From assembly GCF_000423365.1 (NCBI RefSeq), contig NZ_AUHV01000004.1, positions 248,001-312,000 of the forward strand: DNA of 64,000 bases, written 5' to 3'. The notes beneath the pieces are model-generated. The model did not search any database and was not told where the DNA came from. It worked only from the letters and a program-made list of their open reading frames with translations. Numbering within the stretch: the first letter of the stretch is position 1; each line of letters starts with the position of its first letter. The position numbers and the translations under genes are program-made. Source of the DNA: Maritalea myrionectae DSM 19524. Its GTDB lineage: Bacteria > Pseudomonadota > Alphaproteobacteria > Rhizobiales > Devosiaceae. This document shows, one piece after another, positions 20,003 to 28,044 of the stretch.

Positions 20003-21130
20003 TTATTCATATAGGAGGAATTCGTCGAGGCCAAGACTCCGGGTCAATTGTAGTAAATCTTGCTTGGTGACGCCGGGGCGCAATGTTTCAACCAAAACGC
20101 CATAGCCTTTGCGGCCATTCTGCGTTCCTGGAACCGTGCGCACAGCTGCAATTTGTGCAAATTTTACAGCCAATTCATGGGCGGCGTTCGGATCTGTTTC
20201 AAAACCGAGGGTCTTGTTGATGCTACGCGCGTCAAGATCCATGCTCTGCTGCCATTGCGTCAAGCCATTATCTTGGCTGGCCATTACGTTAGCCGCCGCA
20301 TGGGCCTCATTCACAACATTTGTTGTATCGGCATAAGACGAGAACAAGGAATCATAGGCTGCATCACCGGCCAAGCCATTGTTGCCGCCTTGAAGCGATT
20401 GCAAGCTCGTGCGTGATGGGGGTGCTGGCACATTTTGTGGTGCCAGAGCAGCTGTTTGGATCGGTTGCAATTGATCTGAATTGGCGAATGCCAGGCGGGT
20501 ATTGCCATTCCGCTCCATTTCGGTTGGTGCATTGATGCTGGCCATCAAGAAGCGTGAATCGTCGCCTTCAAGCGGCGCACGACCAACATATTGCACCCGC
20601 ACTTTCGCGGTGCCTTGGTTTTTGAAATCGAGAACATCAGCTGTGCGGCTGGACAAATCAATTTCACGCCCATGGGCAAATGGCCCACGATCGTTTACCC
20701 GCACGACCACAGAGCGGCCGTTATCCAAATTGGTCACGCGCACATAAGATGGCAGCGGCAATGTTGGGTGAGCAGCACTCAAATGATTCTGATCGAAGAT
20801 TTCGCCGTTAGCGGTCAAGCGGCCATGGAAATTTGGCCCATACCACGACGCACGACCAACACTGTCGTAATTGGGATCTTCCTGTGGGCGATACCAACGG
20901 CCGGCCACTTTGTAGGGTTTACCTACTTGGTAGCGTCCGCCGCCTTTACGCACCTTTGAACCAGTGGTCAGCCGCGGTGACGCAGCGACCCCATATTCTG
21001 AGGAGGAGAACTTGGTCTTTGTGTTGATGTTCTTGCTCAACCAGCTGCTGCTGTTGCCGCAGGCAGCCAACACGGGCAAGCTGATCACGAGCGCGGCGAT
21101 CGCGCGCACATTTTTGTTTGTTTTATTCAT
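20003..21130 (-). CDS. rlpA: Septal ring lytic transglycosylase RlpA-type lipoprotein
   Basis: About 375 residues. The N-terminus is a lipoprotein signal with lipobox LAAC, so the mature protein is membrane-anchored on the periplasmic side. The double-psi beta-barrel domain (about 95-185) contains GRASWYGPNFHGRLTANGE and VVRVNDRGPFAHGREIDLS, the RlpA hallmarks including the catalytic-type Asp/His region. A long low-complexity linker leads to a C-terminal strand-rich segment (GYGVLVETLRPGVTKQDL) that may be a diverged SPOR domain. The ATG at 21130 is preferred to one nine bases upstream. Confidence 0.88.
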   Translation of the reverse strand: MNKTNKNVRAIAALVISLPVLAACGNSSSWLSKNINTKTKFSSSEYGVAASPRLTTGSKVRKGGGRYQVGKPYKVAGRWYRPQEDPNYDSVGRASWYGPNFHGRLTANGEIFDQNHLSAAHPTLPLPSYVRVTNLDNGRSVVVRVNDRGPFAHGREIDLSSRTADVLDFKNQGTAKVRVQYVGRAPLEGDDSRFLMASINAPTEMERNGNTRLAFANSDQLQPIQTAALAPQNVPAPPSRTSLQSLQGGNNGLAGDAAYDSLFSSYADTTNVVNEAHAAANVMASQDNGLTQWQQSMDLDARSINKTLGFETDPNAAHELAVKFAQIAAVRTVPGTQNGRKGYGVLVETLRPGVTKQDLLQLTRSLGLDEFLLYE

Positions 21131-21297
21131 TATGCGCATTCGGGTTATAACTTCAAATTGTACGAAATATCATAACGCATTTTTAGAGGATTTGCCCACC
21201 GTGCATTGGCTACATGGTTTCGAATTATTTAATTTAGCCCTATTCTAGAAAGAATGCGGCACAGATGTGGCCAAATAAAGGAAAATTCACTTTTTAA

Positions 21298-21321
21298 GGA
21301 TATAAAGGTTTCTTTATATCC
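21298..21321. promoter_or_regulatory. Perfect 10-base inverted repeat upstream of the methyl-transfer operon
   Basis: Arms GGATATAAAG and CTTTATATCC, separated by GTTT, form a perfect inverted repeat 47 bases before the first gene of the corrinoid operon. The ATATAAAG/CTTTATAT core resembles operators I recall for ArsR-type SAH-responsive regulators (SahR) in alphaproteobacteria, but I cannot check this. A hairpin in the leader RNA is an alternative reading. The remaining bases from 21140 to 21297 show no clear motif. Confidence 0.5.
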
Positions 21322-21368
21322 CAAATATGATATGACACCACAACACAAGCGGACCAAGAAGGATCAGC

Positions 21369-22367
21369 ATGAATAAGCTAAACAAACTTTTGAAGGAAAA
21401 AGGCATTTTGCTGGCGGATGGCGCCACCGGCACAAACCTGATTCCAATGGGCCTTGATTCTGGCCAGGCCCCCGAGGCGTGGAACTTTGATCATATCGAT
21501 CGGATTCAAAAGTTGCACCAGTCTTTCATTGATGCTGGTTCCGATATTTTGGTGACGAACTCCTTTGGCGGAACTGCCCGTCGGCTGCATCTTCATGATC
21601 TTCAAGATCGGGTTGTTGAAGTCAATAAAGCCGCCGCAGAGATCGCTGGTGATTTGGTGGCCAAATCAGGCCGCGAAATTGTGGTGGCAGGTTCTGTTGG
21701 CCCGACGGGGGATCTTTTGTTTCCGCTCGGTGAGTTGACATATGAAGGCGCGGTTGAAGCTTTTGAAGAACAAGTGACGGGCCTGAAGCAGGGTGGTGTT
21801 GATGTGGCATGGATCGAAACCATGTCCTCGCCCGAGGAAATCGACGCGGCAATTGAAGCGGCCAATAAAGTCGGGCTGGATTATGTTGTGACCGCAAGCT
21901 TTGACACAGCCGGGAACACGATGATGGGGCTCTCCCCTTCTGCTTTTGCGGGCCAGATGGCCGCGAAGGACCCGCGTCCAACAGCTTTTGGTTCAAACTG
22001 CGGTGTTGGTGCTTCTGACCTGCTGGTTGCAGCGATTGATATGGTGGCCAATGCAGATGGCATTCCTGTTGTCGCCAAGGCCAATGCGGGCATTCCTAAA
22101 ATTGCCGGAGACAAGGTGGTCTATTCAGGCTCTCCTGAGTTGATGGCCGACTACGCCAAACTGGCGATGAATTTGGGTGTTTCAATTATTGGTGGATGTT
22201 GCGGCAACAGCCCGGCACATGTGAAAGCCATGGCCGACGCGGTGCGCACCCACAATGGTGGCGACGCCCCAACAGCTGCCGAGATTATCGAGACTTTAGG
22301 TCCGTTGGTTTCGCCGAAATCAGATAAAAAATCAGAGCGTAGCAACCGTCGGCGTCGCCGCTCGTAA
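21369..22367 (+). CDS. bmt: Betaine--homocysteine-type (cobalamin-independent) methyltransferase
   Basis: A 332-residue homocysteine S-methyltransferase-fold protein. It has LLADGATGTNL at the N-terminus and the zinc ligands in FGSNCG and the GGCCGNSP Cys pair at the C-terminal end of the barrel. In this operon it probably moves a methyl group from glycine betaine or a related donor, either to homocysteine or to the corrinoid protein encoded next. The last residues are basic (SERSNRRRRRS). Ribosome binding site AAGGA lies 5 bases before the ATG. First gene of the operon. Confidence 0.82.
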   Translation: MNKLNKLLKEKGILLADGATGTNLIPMGLDSGQAPEAWNFDHIDRIQKLHQSFIDAGSDILVTNSFGGTARRLHLHDLQDRVVEVNKAAAEIAGDLVAKSGREIVVAGSVGPTGDLLFPLGELTYEGAVEAFEEQVTGLKQGGVDVAWIETMSSPEEIDAAIEAANKVGLDYVVTASFDTAGNTMMGLSPSAFAGQMAAKDPRPTAFGSNCGVGASDLLVAAIDMVANADGIPVVAKANAGIPKIAGDKVVYSGSPELMADYAKLAMNLGVSIIGGCCGNSPAHVKAMADAVRTHNGGDAPTAAEIIETLGPLVSPKSDKKSERSNRRRRRS

Positions 22368-22394
22368 CGTTCATCAGCATTTAAGGGTACACAT

Positions 22395-23081
22395 ATGTCG
22401 GATGAAGAAGACGATATCATTCTTTCTGAACTGAGCGACGAAGAGCTTTCTGAGCAGATGCAAGACGACCTTTATGACGGTCTCAAAGAAGAGATCGAAG
22501 AAGGCGTCAACATCTTCCTTGAGCGTGGTTGGGCGCCCTATGACATTTTGACCAAAGTGTTGGTCAAAGGCATGAAAACCGTGGGTGACGACTTCCGTGA
22601 CGGCATTTTGTTTGTGCCTGAAGTGTTGCTTGCTGCCAACGCCATGAAGGCAGGCATGTTTATTCTGCGTCCCCTGCTCACCGAAACCGGTGCCCCGAAA
22701 ATGGGCAAGATGGTTGTCGGCACAGTAAAGGGCGATATCCACGATATCGGCAAAAACCTTGTGGGTATGATGATGGAAGGCGCTGGTTTTGAGGTGATTG
22801 ATCTGGGCATCAACACAGATGTGGACCAGTTTCTTGCCGCCATCGAAGAACATAAGCCAGATATTTTGGGCATGTCCGCGCTTCTAACCACCACCATGAC
22901 CTACATGAAAGTGGTGATTGAAACGCTGAAAGAAAAAGGCATTCGCGATGAGCTGATCGTGATTGTTGGTGGTGCGCCACTCAATGAAGAGTTTGGCGAA
23001 GCCATTGGTGCCGATGCCTATTGCAGAGACGCGGCGGTGGCTGTTGAAACGGCGAAACGCCTCCTAACCCAGCAAGCATAA
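22395..23081 (+). CDS. Corrinoid (B12-binding) methyl-carrier protein
   Basis: A 228-residue MtaC/MtbC-type carrier. The N-terminal helical cap domain (about 15-100) is followed by a B12-binding Rossmann domain with GDIHDIGKN, where His116 is the expected lower cobalt ligand. It shuttles methyl groups between methyltransferases. The first 36 residues are strikingly acidic (17 Asp/Glu against one Lys), which contrasts with the basic tails of its three partner enzymes. It lies 27 bases after bmt. Confidence 0.92.
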   Translation: MSDEEDDIILSELSDEELSEQMQDDLYDGLKEEIEEGVNIFLERGWAPYDILTKVLVKGMKTVGDDFRDGILFVPEVLLAANAMKAGMFILRPLLTETGAPKMGKMVVGTVKGDIHDIGKNLVGMMMEGAGFEVIDLGINTDVDQFLAAIEEHKPDILGMSALLTTTMTYMKVVIETLKEKGIRDELIVIVGGAPLNEEFGEAIGADAYCRDAAVAVETAKRLLTQQA

Positions 23082-23097
23082 ATAGTTACAAAACAAA

Positions 23098-23715
23098 ATG
23101 CTAAATCAGAATGCTAAAGCAAAACATGAGAAGTTTAGCGTAGGGATTGTTTCCTGCGGTGCTTTGGCGCGTGAGATTTTGCATTTGCAAAAACAGTTGG
23201 ACGGCGATCATTGGCAATTGAAGTTTCTGCCCGCCGCTTTGCACAATCGACCAATTGATATTCCAGCGGCCGTTGATGAAGCTTTGGCTGAGTTGGCGCC
23301 GCAATGTGATCAATTGTTGGTCGGGTATGCCGATTGTGGCACAGCGGGCAAACTTGATCCCGTGATCGAAAAATACGGCGCCACGCGGCTTGAAGGCGCA
23401 CATTGCTACGCGTTCTTTTTGGGCCTGGATGAATTTGACGTGGTTCATGATCTCGAGCCCGGCACCTTTTATCTGACTGACTATTTGGTACGGCAGTTTG
23501 ATACGCTGGTCTTTAAATCATTGGGGCTGGATCGCCACCCTGAATTGCGTGATGCCTATTTCGGGAACTACACACGTTTGATGTATCTGCGCCAATCGAA
23601 TGATGCAAAACTGAATGAGAAAGCCTTACACGCTGCAATGCGCCTGGGGTTGCGGCTTGAAATACGCGACACGGGATATGGTGAACTCGAACCTTTTCTA
23701 AACAAGGTAAGCTGA
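23098..23715 (+). CDS. DUF1638 protein of the corrinoid operon
   Basis: A 205-residue protein that I assign to DUF1638, a family often found beside corrinoid methyltransferases in bacteria and methanogens; its role is unknown. Four Cys stand out: C20 (VSCGALAREI), C70, C80 (YADCGTAG) and C103 (EGAHCYAFF), which could bind a metal, a cluster or a corrinoid. It starts 17 bases after the corrinoid protein stop and ends one base before the next gene, so it is embedded in the operon. Confidence 0.75.
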   Translation: MLNQNAKAKHEKFSVGIVSCGALAREILHLQKQLDGDHWQLKFLPAALHNRPIDIPAAVDEALAELAPQCDQLLVGYADCGTAGKLDPVIEKYGATRLEGAHCYAFFLGLDEFDVVHDLEPGTFYLTDYLVRQFDTLVFKSLGLDRHPELRDAYFGNYTRLMYLRQSNDAKLNEKALHAAMRLGLRLEIRDTGYGELEPFLNKVS

Positions 23716-23716
23716 C

Positions 23717-24013
23717 ATGAATTTGACGATTATTTATTGGCGCGACATCCCCACCCAACTCAGTTTCGGCAAGGGTCGGAAAGCGAAAAAACGCCCCCTC
23801 GCCGATCGGTTTATGGTGGCCGTTGATAAAGCTGCCATGGTGTCAGGCGCTGCGGATGATGACAGCTATCTAGAAGAATGGCGCCGCGAAGATATTGATA
23901 TTGGTGATGAAGCGCCGGAGGACGCGCTTGAGCGCATCGCCAGCGAATTGGAAGACCAATATCCGACAAAAACACTTGCACAATTGGCCCAAAATGGCGG
24001 CCGCAATCACTAA
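23717..24013 (+). CDS. Small 'virulence factor' family protein
   Basis: A 98-residue protein starting MNLTIIYWRDIPTQ, matching the small family named 'virulence factor' in databases. The name is historic and says nothing about disease here. No catalytic motif is seen; a basic segment (KGRKAKKR) is followed by an acidic second half. It lies between the DUF1638 gene and the methyl-THF methyltransferase, which points to a role in corrinoid methyl transfer, for example assembly or activation. Confidence 0.7.
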   Translation: MNLTIIYWRDIPTQLSFGKGRKAKKRPLADRFMVAVDKAAMVSGAADDDSYLEEWRREDIDIGDEAPEDALERIASELEDQYPTKTLAQLAQNGGRNH

Positions 24014-24022
24014 GGGACACTC

Positions 24023-24940
24023 ATGACTGTACGTACTGTTTTAAGCTCACCGACAAAAGAAGTGATCATTGGGTTTGACCAGCCATTTTGCGTGATTGGT
24101 GAAAAGATCAACCCGACTGGCCGTAAAAAGCTGGCGGCGGAGATGAAAGAACATAATTACTCCACCGTAGAAAAAGACGCACTGGCACAGGTTGCTGCCG
24201 GCGCTCATGTGTTGGATGTGAACGCGGGTGTGCCTCTGGCCGATGAGCCAAAAATCTTGGCCGAATGTATTCAGCTTGTTCAATCGATCACCGATGTGCC
24301 GATTTCAATCGATAGCTCCATTATTGACGCACTGGAAGCCGGGCTTTCGGTTTATCAGGGGAAGCCTTTGGTGAACTCCGTGACGGGTGAAGACGAAAGC
24401 CTTGAGCGTGTGCTGCCGCTTGTGAAGAAATATGGCGCGGCGGTTGTGGCCATCTCCAATGATGAAACAGGTATCTCGACGGATCCGAATGTGCGGTACG
24501 AGGTCGCGAAAAAGATCGTGGAGCGTGCGCAAGACCATGGCATTCCGAAGGAAGACGTGGTGGTTGATCCGTTGGTGATGCCCATAGGCGCGATGAATGA
24601 TGCAGGCCGTCAAGTATTTGCATTGTTGCGGCGCTTGCGCGAGGAATTGCAGGTCAACACGACTTGTGGCGCCTCCAATGTTGGCTTCGGCATTCCAAAT
24701 CGCCAGTTGATGACGGGCCATTTTCTGGCCATGGCCGCTGGCCACGGCTTGACCTCGGCCATTATGGGTGCAACCCACAAAGAACAAATGGAAGCCATTC
24801 GCGCTGCCAATGTGTTGAATGGCTTTGACCCGGATTGTGGCGAATGGCTTCGCGCAAACCGCCCCGCTGCCCCTGAGGGTGAAGATGGCGAAGCTGGCGG
24901 CCGCCGTCGTCGTTCAGGCCGTCGTCGCGCACGCGGATAG
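24023..24940 (+). CDS. Methyltetrahydrofolate:corrinoid methyltransferase
   Basis: A 305-residue pterin-binding TIM-barrel enzyme of the MtgA/AcsE/MetH-domain family. GEKINPTGRKKL near residue 25, the DVNAGVP loop, and the PISIDSS strand mark the folate-binding barrel. It passes methyl groups between the corrinoid protein and tetrahydrofolate. The barrel is followed by an acidic-then-basic tail ending GGRRRRSGRRRARG, with eight Arg in the last 12 residues. That tail is outside the conserved domain. Confidence 0.88.
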   Translation: MTVRTVLSSPTKEVIIGFDQPFCVIGEKINPTGRKKLAAEMKEHNYSTVEKDALAQVAAGAHVLDVNAGVPLADEPKILAECIQLVQSITDVPISIDSSIIDALEAGLSVYQGKPLVNSVTGEDESLERVLPLVKKYGAAVVAISNDETGISTDPNVRYEVAKKIVERAQDHGIPKEDVVVDPLVMPIGAMNDAGRQVFALLRRLREELQVNTTCGASNVGFGIPNRQLMTGHFLAMAAGHGLTSAIMGATHKEQMEAIRAANVLNGFDPDCGEWLRANRPAAPEGEDGEAGGRRRRSGRRRARG

Positions 24941-24948
24941 GAGATTTT

Positions 24949-26982
24949 ATGACCGCGCCCCAAGATGCATTGCTTGTTTTCCAGCCTTCCGGCCGCAAAG
25001 GCCGCTTTCCCGTCGGCACCCCCATATTGGATGCTGCTCGCGAGCTAGGCGTGTATGTGGAAAGCGTGTGTGGCGGGCGCGGCATTTGTGGCAAATGCCA
25101 GGTGAGTGTCGCGAGCGGCAAGTTTGCCAAGTTTGGTATTGAAAGCAGCGAAGAAGGCTTATCCCCAAAGGGCTTTAAAGAAGAACGCTATGACCAAAAG
25201 CGCGGGCTGGAACCGGGCATGCGTCTTTCTTGCTCGGCCACGTTGCAGGGGGATATCGTGATCGATATACCCGACGCGTTCCGCGTTGCCGGCCAAACGA
25301 TCCGCAAGGATGCCAACACGTTGGGCATGTTGCGCGATCCAGCGATCAGGCTTTGCTATGTGGAGCTGGACCAGCCAGATATGCATAATCCGCTGGGCGA
25401 TGGCGATCGGCTTTGTCAGGCGATTGAGCGGCAGTTCGACATCAGCAACCTACACATTCAGCATCATTTAAAGGCGGAGCTGCAAAAGATTTTGCGCCGC
25501 GGCAATTGGGAAGTGACCGCCGCTGTACATTTGGATGGACCTCAACCTGAGATCGTTGCCCTTTATGAAGGCCTAAGTGATGAAATGAGCGGCATTGCCG
25601 TGGATATTGGGTCCACAACCATTGCCGCCCACCTCACCGACCTCTCTACGGGTGAAATCCTCGCTTCCGCTGGAGTTGCCAATCCGCAAATCCGTTTTGG
25701 CGAAGACCTCATGTCACGCGTGTCCTATGTGATGATGAACGAGCGCGGTCAGGACGATTTGAACAAAGCCGTTATCAATGCGGTCAATTCGCTGATCGGA
25801 CAATTGCTGGACATTTCTGGCCGCAAACGTTCGCATTTGCTGGACTGCGTTTTTGTGGCGAACCCGGTGATGCATCATCTATTTTTGGGCTGGGACCCTA
25901 CCGAAATCGGGCAAGCGCCCTTTGCGTTGGTGCAATCAACCCCCGTGCATGTGCCGGCCCATGAGATCGGTCTTGATCTGCCCAAGGGCACGCAGACCTA
26001 TTTGCTGCCGCTGATCGCGGGTCATGTGGGCGCAGATGCGGCGGCAGTGTTGCTGGCGGAGCGGCCACAGGAAAACGAAGCCCCGACACTGATTGTTGAC
26101 GTGGGCACGAACGCGGAAATTGCGCTTTGGAACGGCAAGCAGCTATTTGCGGCATCCTCACCGACGGGACCTGCCTTTGAAGGGGCGGAAACCTCTTGCG
26201 GACAACGGGCTGCGCCGGGGGCGATTGAGCGCATTCGCATCAATCGGGACGATCTTTCCTGCCGCTACAAAGTGATCGGCACGGAACAATGGTCCGACGA
26301 AGATGGCTTTAACGAGTCAGTGCAAACCACAGGTGTGACGGGCATTTGCGGCTCAGGTATCATCGAGATAATTGGCGAAATGCGGTTGGCAGGCATTTTG
26401 ACTGATGATGGCATTATTCGTGCGCCCGAAACTGACGCCGAAAAAGCGGTGTTGGTGGAAAATGGCCGTACATGGTCGTTTGTGGTGCGCGAAGGTACAC
26501 CGCGGCTCGTGGTGACGCAAAATGATGTGCGTGCAATCCAGCTGGCCAAGGCAGCGCTTTATGCTGGCGTCAAGCTATTGATGGACAAGGCCGAGTTGCA
26601 AACGCTGGGTGAAATCAAACTGGCTGGTGCGTTTGGCTCCTATATTGACCCGGCCTACGCGATGTTGCTTGGGTTGGTGCCTGATTGTGATGTCGCAAAT
26701 GTACGGGCCGTTGGCAACGCTGCCGGACAAGGTGCCTTGCGGGCGCTGCTCAGCCGTGGCGAACGCCGCTCCATTGAGGACACCGCGCAAACGGTGACCA
26801 AGATCGAGACCGCGCTGGAACCCGCATTTCAACAGCATTTTGTTGATGCCATGGGCATTCCCAACAGCACCGACGCCTTTCCGCTTACACGTGCCCATTT
26901 CAAGATGGACGCATTTGTTTCAAAAACGGCTGCAGCAGGCGATAAGCCAAAACGGCGCGGACGTCGGCGCGAGAGACGCTAG
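24949..26982 (+). CDS. Corrinoid reductive activator ([2Fe-2S] plus ASKHA, DUF4445)
   Basis: A 677-residue RACE-type protein that re-reduces inactive Co(II) corrinoid in an ATP-dependent way. The N-terminal ferredoxin domain has C41, C47, C50 and C95 as the cluster ligands (CGGRGICGKC and LSCSA). The C-terminal ASKHA-fold domain has two nucleotide-binding loops, near VDIGSTTIAAHL (about 218) and VDVGTNAEIAL. The last 12 residues, KPKRRGRRRERR, are a basic tail. It closes the operon and overlaps the convergent TetR gene by four bases. Confidence 0.9.
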   Translation: MTAPQDALLVFQPSGRKGRFPVGTPILDAARELGVYVESVCGGRGICGKCQVSVASGKFAKFGIESSEEGLSPKGFKEERYDQKRGLEPGMRLSCSATLQGDIVIDIPDAFRVAGQTIRKDANTLGMLRDPAIRLCYVELDQPDMHNPLGDGDRLCQAIERQFDISNLHIQHHLKAELQKILRRGNWEVTAAVHLDGPQPEIVALYEGLSDEMSGIAVDIGSTTIAAHLTDLSTGEILASAGVANPQIRFGEDLMSRVSYVMMNERGQDDLNKAVINAVNSLIGQLLDISGRKRSHLLDCVFVANPVMHHLFLGWDPTEIGQAPFALVQSTPVHVPAHEIGLDLPKGTQTYLLPLIAGHVGADAAAVLLAERPQENEAPTLIVDVGTNAEIALWNGKQLFAASSPTGPAFEGAETSCGQRAAPGAIERIRINRDDLSCRYKVIGTEQWSDEDGFNESVQTTGVTGICGSGIIEIIGEMRLAGILTDDGIIRAPETDAEKAVLVENGRTWSFVVREGTPRLVVTQNDVRAIQLAKAALYAGVKLLMDKAELQTLGEIKLAGAFGSYIDPAYAMLLGLVPDCDVANVRAVGNAAGQGALRALLSRGERRSIEDTAQTVTKIETALEPAFQQHFVDAMGIPNSTDAFPLTRAHFKMDAFVSKTAAAGDKPKRRGRRRERR

Positions 26983-27560
26983 CTCAGGTTTTGCACCACT
27001 CGGATCGCGCGCTCGATGCGCGAGCTAATTTCCGTACTTTCTGGCGCGGCCATCACGCCGATCACCCGCTTGATCTGCCAGTCACCGATCAGCACCGATA
27101 GGTAAATTTCCAGCGTTTCCGCTGCGGGTTTTGCCGTATTGAGGTGCTCTATCAGCGGCAGGAATTTTGGCGCAACTTTACGTCGACCCTCCTCATTGAG
27201 CACCTGACCCAACTCACCAGTGGCATCGCCCGCTGCCGCCTTGTTCAGTGCAATTGCATTGGCACTCATCAGCATGGTCAATAACGTCTTTGACGCGCGT
27301 TGGAGCACCACTTCGGGGACATCCTGGTCGAGCGTGCTGTCGTCAAGCGCAGACAGGGTCGCGCTGGCATTGCGGCGGATCATGGCTGCAAACAGCCCTT
27401 TTTTGTCACCATACCAGTTATAGAGTGTCTCATTCGACGCTTTGGCCGCTTTCGCGATTTTCAACATCGATATGTTTTCATAGCCGAATTTGGCGAGCAG
27501 CGCGTAGGCCGCCGCCTCAATTTCAGCCATTCGCGCATCTTTATTTTCGCGTTTCACCAA
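26979..27560 (-). CDS. TetR-family transcriptional regulator
   Basis: A 193-residue regulator. The N-terminal helix-turn-helix is seen in FGYENISMLKIAKAAKASNETLYNWYGDKKGLF. The C-terminal domain is for ligand binding and dimerisation and has no recognisable specificity. It converges on the corrinoid operon and diverges from a small membrane protein gene; the shared promoter carries two palindromic sites. It more likely controls that divergent pair than the corrinoid operon. Confidence 0.88.
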   Translation of the reverse strand: MVKRENKDARMAEIEAAAYALLAKFGYENISMLKIAKAAKASNETLYNWYGDKKGLFAAMIRRNASATLSALDDSTLDQDVPEVVLQRASKTLLTMLMSANAIALNKAAAGDATGELGQVLNEEGRRKVAPKFLPLIEHLNTAKPAAETLEIYLSVLIGDWQIKRVIGVMAAPESTEISSRIERAIRVVQNLS

Positions 27561-27576
27561 AATTCCTTGATTTTTC

Positions 27577-27592
27577 CGTACACATCATTACG
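27577..27592. promoter_or_regulatory. Candidate TetR operator 1
   Basis: CGTA-N8-TACG, spanning 16 bases, inside the divergent promoter between the TetR gene and the membrane protein gene. The same arms recur in site 2, 28 bases on, inside a longer near-repeat (TCCGTACA...ATTACGTT). Equal spacing and matching arms in both sites argue for a real operator pair. Confidence 0.6.
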
Positions 27593-27604
27593 TTTATTGT
27601 TATC

Positions 27605-27620
27605 CGTACATAAAATTACG
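27605..27620. promoter_or_regulatory. Candidate TetR operator 2
   Basis: Second CGTA-N8-TACG site. It shares flanking bases with site 1 and is offset by 28 bases, close to three helical turns, so two dimers could bind on nearly the same face. It lies 15 bases before the membrane protein start, so binding would block its transcription. Confidence 0.6.
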
Positions 27621-27634
27621 TTATTGAGGTTCTT

Positions 27635-28009
27635 ATGTCTATGCTCAACGCACAATTGACGAAACACACTACAGCCGCCCTCGCCGGTTTGATCATTATA
27701 CAATTGGTCATGCTGGGGTCTCTTTATGCACAAATTGCGCCGCATCCACCTGCCATCATTCCAATTTCAGGCATCGGTCCGTTTTTGTCGGTAAGCCTGT
27801 CCATTGCTGCAAGCGCTCTGATTATCGGGCCGCTGAATGGCGCGGCAGGCCGGGCATTGGGCCTATTGGCCGCGTTGCTCGCAATGGTGTCATTTGGACC
27901 GCAAAAATATTTGGACCCGCAATTTCCGCTGGTGTGGCCCGCTGTTGTCTTCGGGCAGCTTTGCACGCTCTATATCGTTTTTGCCAATGTGCGCGCGTTG
28001 CGTCCATAA
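27635..28009 (+). CDS. Small membrane protein of unknown function
   Basis: A 124-residue protein, largely hydrophobic, with about four membrane segments and no recognised domain. It is divergent from the TetR gene and shares its operator region, so it is the likely target of that repressor, as with many TetR-controlled transporters. A second ATG at 27641 is an alternative start. A hairpin follows its stop codon. Confidence 0.6.
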   Translation: MSMLNAQLTKHTTAALAGLIIIQLVMLGSLYAQIAPHPPAIIPISGIGPFLSVSLSIAASALIIGPLNGAAGRALGLLAALLAMVSFGPQKYLDPQFPLVWPAVVFGQLCTLYIVFANVRALRP

Positions 28010-28012
28010 GAA

Positions 28013-28032
28013 AGGGCCGCAAAAGCGGCCCT
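28013..28032 (-). terminator. Hairpin between convergent genes (folD side favoured)
   Basis: AGGGCCGC-AAAA-GCGGCCCT is a perfect 8-base-pair stem with a 4-base loop. On the minus strand it is followed by TTTCTTA, so it best serves folD; on the plus strand it lies three bases after the membrane protein stop. Probably bidirectional. Confidence 0.7.
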
Positions 28033-28044
28033 GATATAGCTGTC

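Noticed and set aside
23717-24013. The name 'virulence factor' as evidence for pathogenicity
   Set aside because: The family name is historic; the gene sits in a methyl-transfer operon and nothing else in the window suggests disease.
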